Origin: an uncultured Blautia sp.
GTDB taxonomy: Bacteria; Bacillota; Clostridia; Lachnospirales; Lachnospiraceae
Length of the DNA stretch: 10,171 nt
NCBI GenBank assembly: GCA_937900135.1
Contig: CALCDJ010000071.1
Coordinates: 1-10,171, forward strand
Direction: 5' to 3'
The notes beneath the pieces were generated by a model, which saw nothing but the letters and a program-made list of their open reading frames with translations, had not been told where the DNA came from and made no database searches. Shown here piece by piece: positions 1 through 4,978 of the stretch. Made by a program: the position numbers and the translations under genes. Position 1 is the stretch's first letter; each line of letters starts with the position of its first letter.

Positions 1-1
1 T

Positions 2-382
2 CCAGGTGCTGGCCGTACAGAAAACGGGACGTCTGATTCCGTAATGTTTTCCAGAAGGGCAGTGAATAATGCACTGATGAATAAGCTGGAGAGGCATTAT
101 GGAAAGAACGGGAAATCTGTGAAAGACCAGACAGCGATCACTAGGATGGCTGCCGATGGTAATGGAGTATCGGGGCAGTGTTACGGAAATTCTTCTGGTA
201 TGCAGGAAACTGGAATGAGTGGAAGTGCCGGTGCTGAGGGGGACGATCCCTGTAATGGATGTTTCGGGGCGGCGGAGAATGCCTGCCAGAAGTGTGAAAA
301 GAAGAAAGTGAATACGAATGTTACAGGGCGTTCTGCAGATGATCTGCGTGAACGCTTAAATTTTATCAAAAAATATATCTGA
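2..382 (+). CDS. C-terminal end of a phage head protein (prohead protease or portal), partial
   Basis: The reading frame is open to the window edge (127 codons visible). The internal ATG at 44 has no ribosome site before it, so this is the tail of a longer gene rather than a complete small one. Its place directly before an HK97-type major capsid gene, with only 14 bases between them, suggests the prohead protease or, less likely, the portal; the visible residues do not decide. The chain is polar, with a low-complexity glycine/serine stretch. It carries two CxxC pairs spaced CX2C-X7-CX2C (bases 251-295), then a lysine patch and a short amphipathic C-terminal helix rich in R, L and K. The catalytic part would lie upstream, outside the window. 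The cysteine arrangement resembles a small metal knuckle, which I do not recognise as a fixed feature of either family. Confidence 0.6.
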   Translation, partial: PGAGRTENGTSDSVMFSRRAVNNALMNKLERHYGKNGKSVKDQTAITRMAADGNGVSGQCYGNSSGMQETGMSGSAGAEGDDPCNGCFGAAENACQKCEKKKVNTNVTGRSADDLRERLNFIKKYI

Positions 383-396
383 GGAGGATACGGATT

Positions 397-1569
397 ATGA
401 CGATTCAGGAATTAATGGAGAAGAGAGCTAAGGTTTGGGAAGCTGCAAAGAATTTTGTGGATACCCATGAGAATGAAAATGGTGTTCTGTCTGCGGAGGA
501 CAGTGCAGCCTATGAGAGAATGGAATCGGAGATTGAGGATCTGACAAAGGCGATTGACCGCCACCGCAAGGCAGAGGAAATGGAAAAGAACCTGAACCAG
601 CCGGTAAACCAGCCGCTGACCGGGAAGCCTTATGCAGGCGGCCAGGGTGAGCCAAAGACAGGACGTGCTTCTGATGAATACCGCAGGGCAATGCTGAATG
701 CACTGAGAAGCAACTTCCGCCAGGTTTCCAATACCCTTCAGGAGGGCGTGGATGCCGATGGGGGTTATCTGGTTCCGGAAGAGTATGACAGAAGACTGGT
801 TGATGTTCTGAATGAAGAGAATATCATGCGCCGTCTTGCCACAAGGATTGTAACTTCCGGGGAGCACAAGATCAATATTGCAGCTACCAAGCCGGCGGCA
901 AGCTGGATCGAGGAAGGCGGGGCGCTGACTTTCGGGGATGCGACTTTTGACCAGAAGATCCTGGATGCACATAAGCTTCATGTGGCGATCAAGGTAACGG
1001 AGGAACTGCTTTATGACAATGCCTTTAATCTGGAAAATTACATTATTGTCCAGTTTGGAAAGGCACTTGCCAATGCGGAAGAGGATGCCTTCCTGAATGG
1101 AAACGGAACAGGGAAGCCGACTGGTATTTTTGATGGAACAGGCGGAGGGCATCTGCTGAATACACTGGCTGCGGCTTTGAAATCAGATGACATGCTGGAT
1201 CTGGTGTATGGCCTGAAACGTCCGTACCGTAAAAATGCATCCTTTATCATGAATGATGCAACACTGCCTTCCCTTAGAAAGCTGAAGGACAATAACGGTG
1301 CTTATATCTGGCAGCCGGCTTACCAGGCAGGGGAACCGGACAGAATCCTGGGATATAAGGTGGAGACTTCTGCCTATGCACCGAAGGACGGCATCGCTTT
1401 TGGGGATTACAGCTATTACAACATTGGGGACCGTGGAAACAGATCCTTTAAGCAGCTGAATGAACTGTTTGCAGGCAACGGAATGATCGGTTTTGTTGCA
1501 AAGGAACGTGTGGACGGAAAACTGGTTCTTCCGGAAGCCGTGCAGATTATGAAACTGAAGGCAGACTGA
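397..1569 (+). CDS. HK97-type major capsid protein
   Basis: This 390-residue protein is the shell subunit of the icosahedral head (Phage_capsid family, HK97 gp5 fold). Residues 1 to about 65 are charged and helical, as expected for the delta/scaffold domain that guides prohead assembly and is removed by the maturation protease. A low-complexity linker rich in Q, P and G follows (about 66-90). The family landmark ADGGYLVPEEY lies at about 120-130 and starts the mature shell domain, so cleavage probably falls between residues 90 and 115; this is inferred by comparison with HK97 and not visible directly. The stretch NGNGTGKPTGIF in the middle and the C-terminal segment with GFVAKERVDGKLV are also typical. 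The start is supported by GAGGAGG shortly upstream. A hairpin follows the stop codon and may set the level of this highly expressed gene relative to the genes downstream. Confidence 0.95.
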   Translation: MTIQELMEKRAKVWEAAKNFVDTHENENGVLSAEDSAAYERMESEIEDLTKAIDRHRKAEEMEKNLNQPVNQPLTGKPYAGGQGEPKTGRASDEYRRAMLNALRSNFRQVSNTLQEGVDADGGYLVPEEYDRRLVDVLNEENIMRRLATRIVTSGEHKINIAATKPAASWIEEGGALTFGDATFDQKILDAHKLHVAIKVTEELLYDNAFNLENYIIVQFGKALANAEEDAFLNGNGTGKPTGIFDGTGGGHLLNTLAAALKSDDMLDLVYGLKRPYRKNASFIMNDATLPSLRKLKDNNGAYIWQPAYQAGEPDRILGYKVETSAYAPKDGIAFGDYSYYNIGDRGNRSFKQLNELFAGNGMIGFVAKERVDGKLVLPEAVQIMKLKAD

Positions 1570-1585
1570 TTTTTTGAATAAGGGG

Positions 1586-1622
1586 ACCGGCAGGAGAAGT
1601 ACAGGCCTGCCGGTTCTGTTTT
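1586..1622 (+). terminator. Hairpin after the capsid gene (attenuator-like)
   Basis: A perfect 9-base stem (ACCGGCAGG at 1586-1594 paired with CCTGCCGGT at 1606-1614) has an 11-base loop and is followed by TCTGTTTT. The T tract is interrupted, so termination would be partial. Its position between the capsid and neck genes suits an attenuator or an mRNA-stabilising 3' end that favours capsid protein over the minor neck proteins. Confidence 0.6.
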
Positions 1623-1634
1623 GAGGTGATGCAG

Positions 1635-1916
1635 TTGGCAGTGACAGTGGATGAGATGAAGAATTACCTGCGTGTGGATTTTGAGGATGATGATGCGCTG
1701 ATCGGGGATCTGATCAGGCAGGGGAAACAGATCTGTATGGATGTGGCAAGGATTGCGGATGCGGATGAGGATGAGTTTGAAAAACTGCAGGGTACGAAGA
1801 TTGCTGTGCAGTATGCAGCGGCGTATCTGTACGAACACAGGGAGGAGGCGGATCATCATCAGCTGGTGATAGATCTGCGGAATCTTCTTTTCGGAGTGAG
1901 AGAGCCGGGGTTTTAA
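1635..1916 (+). CDS. Head-tail connector, HK97 gp6-like
   Basis: This acidic, all-helical protein of 93 residues belongs to the gp6-like connector group (Phage_connect_1/YqbG type), which forms a ring under the portal. Typical features are an N-terminal helix with a VDEMKNYLRVD-like start, an acidic D/E run (FEDDDALI) leading into a helix, and a later helix with AVQYAAAYLYEHRE. I prefer the TTG at 1635 as start: GAGGTG at 1624-1628 lies six bases before it. The ATG at 1629 and GTG at 1626 overlap or touch that ribosome site and would be spaced badly, though the frame is open there and they would only add two or three residues. The gene follows the capsid hairpin and is the first of four neck genes. 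Confidence 0.85.
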   Translation: MAVTVDEMKNYLRVDFEDDDALIGDLIRQGKQICMDVARIADADEDEFEKLQGTKIAVQYAAAYLYEHREEADHHQLVIDLRNLLFGVREPGF

Positions 1917-1970
1917 GAAATGCCGGTGAGACAGACAAGTCGTTAGGAATGACGGGGCAGGTGGGAACAA

Positions 1971-2312
1971 ATGGACATTGCTTTGATGAATGAAAAGGTG
2001 ATTTTTCAGAAGTGTTCTGTTGTGAAAGACGGGATCGGGAATCACAGGAATGAGTGGACAGAGGATTACTGCTGTTTTGCAACAATAGGCGGTGAAGGGC
2101 TTGCCAGTTCCAGGGAAGCGGAAACCGCAGGGACTGTGGTGGAAGATGCGGGAATGACTGTGACGGTGCGGTACTGTAAAAAGACTGCAGGCATCCGGTC
2201 TGTTACCCACAGGATCCTGTTTCGAGGTCAGGTGTATGACATTGTGAGTGTGGATCATCTGAATTATAAGAAGAAGTGTCTGAAATTCACATGCAGGAAA
2301 GTCCGGAGGTGA
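1971..2312 (+). CDS. Phage head closure / head-tail adaptor protein
   Basis: At 113 residues, rich in beta strands, this fits the head-tail adaptor family (Phage_H_T_join; SPP1 gp16 and HK97 gp9-like proteins), the stopper ring that holds DNA in the filled head and docks the tail. Family-like signs are an N-terminal strand (EKVIFQKCSVV), a conserved W in NEWTEDY followed by a small-residue strand, and a C-terminal HRILFRGQVYDIVSVDHLN segment, the usual closing beta hairpin. The ATG at 1971 is the first start after in-frame stops in the short gap; its ribosome site (AGGTGGGA) is only fair. ATG 1986 is a possible later start. The protein has four cysteines, more than usual for this family. Confidence 0.82.
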   Translation: MDIALMNEKVIFQKCSVVKDGIGNHRNEWTEDYCCFATIGGEGLASSREAETAGTVVEDAGMTVTVRYCKKTAGIRSVTHRILFRGQVYDIVSVDHLNYKKKCLKFTCRKVRR

Positions 2313-2316
2313 GAGT

Positions 2317-2697
2317 ATGGCAGGGGACAGGTGTACAGTCAGCCAGATGGCAGATGTGATCATGGAAGGACTGGAAGAGTATGCACAGCTTGCTGCGGAT
2401 GATATGAAAAAAGCAGTGAAGAAGGCAGGGGCACAGGCAAGGAAGGATATCCAGGAGAATGCCCCTGTGAAGACCGGTGCCTACGCAAAGAGCTGGGCGG
2501 CGAAGACCACGAAGGAAACTGCCAATGCAATGGAAATCGTGGTGTATTCCAGGAACAGGTACCAGCTGGCCCATCTGCTGGAGTTCGGTCATGCGCTGAG
2601 AAAAGGCGGCAGGACAAGGGCGTTTCCTCATATTGCGCCTGCGGAGGAACGGGCTGCGCAGACTCTGGAACAGGAAGTGGAGAAGGCACTGAGGTGA
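2317..2697 (+). CDS. HK97 gp10-like head-tail/tail component protein
   Basis: This 126-residue basic helical protein matches the HK97 gp10 family, placed in the neck between the head closure protein and the tail terminator. The diagnostic part is the middle: a long helix with alanines and lysines (DDMKKAVKKAG), then the family motif around ENAPVKTGAYAKSW (about residues 48-61), and the late LAHLLEFGH motif followed by RAFPHIAPA, which is typical of the C-terminal part. GGAGGTGA just upstream gives a strong ribosome site; the A of the preceding stop codon is four bases before the start, so the two genes are probably translationally coupled. Confidence 0.9.
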   Translation: MAGDRCTVSQMADVIMEGLEEYAQLAADDMKKAVKKAGAQARKDIQENAPVKTGAYAKSWAAKTTKETANAMEIVVYSRNRYQLAHLLEFGHALRKGGRTRAFPHIAPAEERAAQTLEQEVEKALR

Positions 2698-2716
2698 TGG
2701 CGGGAGGTGAAAGCAT

Positions 2717-3034
2717 ATGACACTGGAAGAACTAGCAGGGATGCTGGAAGAGACTGGTTTTCCTTTTGCCTATGACCATTTTGCGGAAGGGGAAAGCCCG
2801 GATCCGCCGTTTATCTGTTATCTGCTTCCAGGAAGTGATAATTTTGCGGCAGACGGGCGGGTATACTTTCGGATCAGTGAAGTAAGAATAGAGCTTTACA
2901 CGGACCGGAAGGATCCCGGGGCAGAAGCCCTGGTGGAAACGGTTCTGGATGATGCCGGGATTTTTTATAATAAGTCGGAGGCCTGGATCCAGAGCGAAAA
3001 GCTGTATGAGGTGCTGTACAGTATGGAACTGTAA
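2717..3034 (+). CDS. Tail completion / tail terminator protein
   Basis: This 105-residue protein is acidic and of mixed alpha/beta type. By position after the gp10-like gene and before the major tail protein, and by size, it is the tail terminator or tail-to-head joining protein that caps the tail tube. Visible features are an N-terminal helix (LEELAGMLEETGFPFAYDHF), a proline-rich PDPPFICYLLP segment, a strand with RISEVRIELYTD, and a helix-strand C-terminus ending in LYEVLYSMEL. This order matches the small tail terminator proteins of Gram-positive siphophages. GGGAGGTGA lies a few bases before the ATG. Assignment rests more on context than on a strong motif. Confidence 0.75.
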   Translation: MTLEELAGMLEETGFPFAYDHFAEGESPDPPFICYLLPGSDNFAADGRVYFRISEVRIELYTDRKDPGAEALVETVLDDAGIFYNKSEAWIQSEKLYEVLYSMEL

Positions 3035-3061
3035 TGATTTGTTAAATGATGGAGGGATAAT

Positions 3062-3703
3062 ATGTCTGATAAGAATAACAAGGTGAAGTATAACCTGAAA
3101 AATGCGCATTACGCATTACTGACGATCGGAGAGGACGGGGCGGTGTCCTATGCAGCGCCAGTGCCGCTTCCGGGATCCGTATCACTGTCCCTGGATGCCA
3201 ACGGGGAACCGGAGAATTTTTATGCGGACGGTATTGCGTACTATGTGATCAACAACAATATGGGCTATGACGGGGATCTGGAACTTGCACTGATTCCGGA
3301 GAGTTTCCGAACGGATGTGCTGAGAGAGAAACTGGATTCCAAGGGAGTTCTGATTGAAAATTCGGATGCAGAGCTGGCACTGTTTGCCTTGCTTTTCGAG
3401 TTTGACGGGGATGTGCGCCATATCCGCCACGTGATGTATAACTGTTCGGCTTCCCGTCCGAAGATCGAGGGCAAGACCAACGAGGAGAAGAAGGAAGTGC
3501 AGACGGAAACACTGACCATTAAAGCCACACCATTGTCGGATGGAAAGGTGAAGGCAAAGACAGGGAATACCACGGATGCAACTGTTTATGCAGACTGGTA
3601 TAAGTCGGTGTATCTGCCGGCTGCGGATCCGGCTTCTTTGCAGGCTGCGGATGGTGGAAAGTCTGTTGTGGATGCTGCTGGAAATGGAAAAGCACTGAGC
3701 TGA
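3062..3703 (+). CDS. Major tail protein, phi13 family
   Basis: The 213-residue product builds the tail tube. It resembles the phi13-type major tail proteins of Gram-positive siphophages (TIGR01603/Phage_TTP_1). Recognisable parts are the N-terminal YNLKNAHYAL segment, the PVPLPGSVSLSLDANGEPENFYADG region (about 37-60), typical of this family, the GYDGDLELALIPESFR segment and the acidic LFALLFEFDGD core. The last third is threonine/lysine rich followed by an alanine/glycine tail that may be a flexible surface tip. GGAGGGATAAT precedes the start. Its neighbours, a tail terminator before and the assembly chaperones after, confirm the role. The absence of a sheath gene points to a non-contractile tail. 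Confidence 0.93.
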   Translation: MSDKNNKVKYNLKNAHYALLTIGEDGAVSYAAPVPLPGSVSLSLDANGEPENFYADGIAYYVINNNMGYDGDLELALIPESFRTDVLREKLDSKGVLIENSDAELALFALLFEFDGDVRHIRHVMYNCSASRPKIEGKTNEEKKEVQTETLTIKATPLSDGKVKAKTGNTTDATVYADWYKSVYLPAADPASLQAADGGKSVVDAAGNGKALS

Positions 3704-3716
3704 GGAGGATTCAGAT

Positions 3717-4094
3717 ATGAGCATGATGAAGAAGATTGAGATTGACGGGAAGGCAGTTGCTTTTAAGGCATCTGCCGCCATTCCGCGTATTTACAGGATT
3801 AAATTTCAGAGGGATATCTACAAGGATTTATCTGTGCTGGAAAAGAGTATCGGGGACGGGGATCCGGAAAAGTCCTCCCTGGATCTGTTTTCCCTTGAGA
3901 TGTTTGAGAACATTGCATATGTGATGGCGAAGCATGCAGATCCGTCCATTCCGGATAATCCGGAGGACTGGCTGGATGAGTTCAACACATTCAGTATTTA
4001 CCAGGTTCTGCCGAAGCTGATTGAGCTGTGGGGCATGAATATTAAGACGGATGTGGAGGCTAAAAAAAACTTCATGCAACAGACCGTGAAATGA
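3717..4094 (+). CDS. Tail assembly chaperone, first (G-type) product
   Basis: This 125-residue protein takes the place of lambda gpG: a chaperone that binds the tape measure protein during tail assembly and is absent from the virion. It has an N-terminal strand pair (KKIEIDGKAVAFKASAAIPRIYR), the usual start of these proteins, a helical core with FSLEMFENIAYVMAKHA and a C-terminal LPKLIELWGMN helix. GAGGAGG lies 8 bases before the ATG. Near the end the reading frame crosses a run of eight A residues that forms an A AAA AAC slippery site; a slip into the -1 frame there bypasses the stop at 4092 and adds the extension ending at 4258, giving about 180 residues. The tape measure gene normally follows at once, but here an accessory cassette separates them. 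Confidence 0.9.
   Translation: MSMMKKIEIDGKAVAFKASAAIPRIYRIKFQRDIYKDLSVLEKSIGDGDPEKSSLDLFSLEMFENIAYVMAKHADPSIPDNPEDWLDEFNTFSIYQVLPKLIELWGMNIKTDVEAKKNFMQQTVK
4064..4070 (+). other. Programmed -1 frameshift site, A AAA AAC
   Basis: The zero frame reads GCT AAA AAA AAC TTC. The heptamer A AAA AAC at 4064-4070 has the X XXY YYZ form of a -1 slippery site. After slipping, reading resumes at 4070 in the frame that stays open to 4258 and encodes the typical chaperone extension. An SD-like GGAGG sits at 4055-4059, closer to the slip site than the stimulator in dnaX, so its effect is uncertain. No strong downstream stem was found by eye. Confidence 0.75.
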
Positions 4095-4258
4095 CAACTC
4101 CCCTGTTTCTTCTCCGGTGTGTGCAGCTGGGGATTTCCATCCGGGATCTGGATCTGCTGACCATTGGCATGGTGAATGATATGTTTGTGGAAAGCAGGAA
4201 TGATGAGTATAAGGGATGGAGACAGGTTGCCACACAGGAGGATTTCGACAGGTTCTGA
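4091..4258 (+). CDS. Tail assembly chaperone extension (T-type domain, -1 frame)
   Basis: This frame encodes the gpT-like domain that is normally made only as a fusion to the upstream chaperone. The family signature is clear: a helix with FLLRCVQLGIS, then DLDLLTIGMVNDMFVES and NDEY, ending in ATQEDFDRF. The frame is open from the slippery site at 4064-4070, so the fused product would run from 3717 with a shift, adding 62 residues. It also holds an ATG at 4091 whose ATGA overlaps the stop of the first product, so reinitiation could give a separate 55-residue protein. I see no ribosome site for that start apart from coupling, and known biology of these genes favours the frameshift fusion. The next thing downstream is the promoter of accessory cassette 1, starting about 15 bases after the stop. 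Confidence 0.85.
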   Translation: MTTPLFLLRCVQLGISIRDLDLLTIGMVNDMFVESRNDEYKGWRQVATQEDFDRF

Positions 4259-4272
4259 TCTGATGAAATGTG

Positions 4273-4301
4273 ATGACAGGATAAGCGAAAAAAGGTATAA
4301 T
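4273..4301 (+). promoter_or_regulatory. Sigma-A-type promoter of accessory cassette 1
   Basis: ATGACA at 4273-4278 (five of six matches to TTGACA), a 17-base spacer and a perfect TATAAT at 4296-4301. It lies in the short gap after the chaperone genes and 35 bases before the flavoprotein start. The same design occurs before the second accessory gene at 8190-8218. Confidence 0.8.
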
Positions 4302-4316
4302 GATTTCATGAAATCA
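4301..4316. promoter_or_regulatory. Perfect 16-base palindrome at the start point (putative operator)
   Basis: TGATTTCATGAAATCA reads the same on both strands. It begins on the last base of the -10 box and covers the expected start of transcription, the classic place for a dimeric repressor to block a promoter. It has no T tract, so it is not a terminator. The binding protein is unknown. An imperfect related core (TTCATAAA) sits at the same place in the second cassette. Confidence 0.6.
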
Positions 4317-4335
4317 GAAGCTGGAGGAAACATAC

Positions 4336-4860
4336 ATGAAAATCGTAATTATTAACGGAAGTGCCAGAAGGGGAAACACGCTGACGGCGATTGATGCATT
4401 TATAAAAGGGGCATCAGAAAAGAATGAGATTGAAATCATCCAATCAGACAGACTTCATATAGCACCTTGTAAGGGATGTGGGGCCTGTCAATGTTATAAA
4501 GGATGTATTGATCAGGATGATACAAATCCCACGATTGATAAAATTACCGCTGCAGATGTGATTCTTTTTGCTACTCCGGTATATTGGTGGGGAATGTCTG
4601 CGCAGTTGAAACTTATCATTGATAAGTGCTACTGCCGCGGTTTGCAGCTGAAAAATAAAAAAGTTGGAACAATCGTTGTGGGAGGATCCCCAGTGGACAG
4701 TATCCAGTATGAGTTAATTGACAAACAGTTCGACTGCATGGCGAAATATCTTTCATGGGATATGATTTTCCAAAAATCATATTATGCAACAGCCAGTGAT
4801 GAACTTGCAAAAGACAAGGATTCTATAAAAGAACTTGAAAATATTGGAAAAAACTTATAA
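4336..4860 (+). CDS. Flavodoxin-fold FMN protein with iron-sulfur-type cysteine motif (moron)
   Basis: This 174-residue cytosolic protein belongs to the NADPH-dependent FMN reductase / iron-sulfur flavoprotein group (COG0655-like). After strand 1 (KIVIINGS), the loop GSARRGNT (residues 8-15) fits FMN phosphate binding. Residues 45-57 hold C45, C48, C51 and C57 in the spacing CX2CX2CX5C, with an extra C53, matching the compact 4Fe-4S motif of iron-sulfur flavoproteins. The segment ATPVYWWGMSAQLK (79-92) is the usual flavin-ring loop and dimer helix. It likely passes electrons between NAD(P)H or ferredoxin and an unknown acceptor. It has no structural role that I can see, yet sits between the tail chaperone and tape measure genes. 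It has its own promoter, operator-like palindrome, GGAGG ribosome site and terminator, and is more AT-rich than its neighbours. It may protect the host from oxidative or electrophile stress; that is inference. Confidence 0.88.
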   Translation: MKIVIINGSARRGNTLTAIDAFIKGASEKNEIEIIQSDRLHIAPCKGCGACQCYKGCIDQDDTNPTIDKITAADVILFATPVYWWGMSAQLKLIIDKCYCRGLQLKNKKVGTIVVGGSPVDSIQYELIDKQFDCMAKYLSWDMIFQKSYYATASDELAKDKDSIKELENIGKNL

Positions 4861-4912
4861 GGCATATTTAAAGTTCCAGGTTTCAGGAAAGAAAAAACTA
4901 AAAATAATGATG

Positions 4913-4944
4913 AAAGCATTTGTCAGGATGGCAGGTGCTTTTTT
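4913..4944 (+). terminator. Intrinsic terminator of accessory cassette 1
   Basis: A 12-base stem (4913-4924 with 4930-4941, three G-T pairs), a five-base loop and a run of six T at 4939-4944. It lies after the flavoprotein and before the tape measure ribosome site. A second T run (4950-4955) follows. The 3' arm GGCAGGTGC plus T6 differs by one base from the terminator at 9012-9043. Confidence 0.78.
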
Positions 4945-4978
4945 GTGCCTTTTTTATGGAATTTAGGGGGTGAGCCGT

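Noticed and set aside
412..1152. Open frame of 246 codons on the - strand inside the capsid gene
   Set aside because: Fully antisense to a clear HK97-type capsid gene and without family features.
1416..2363. Long open frame of 315 codons on the - strand
   Set aside because: It runs antisense across the capsid end and two neck genes, has low-complexity H/I/L/P-rich composition and no recognisable domain. It is a shadow of the + strand genes.
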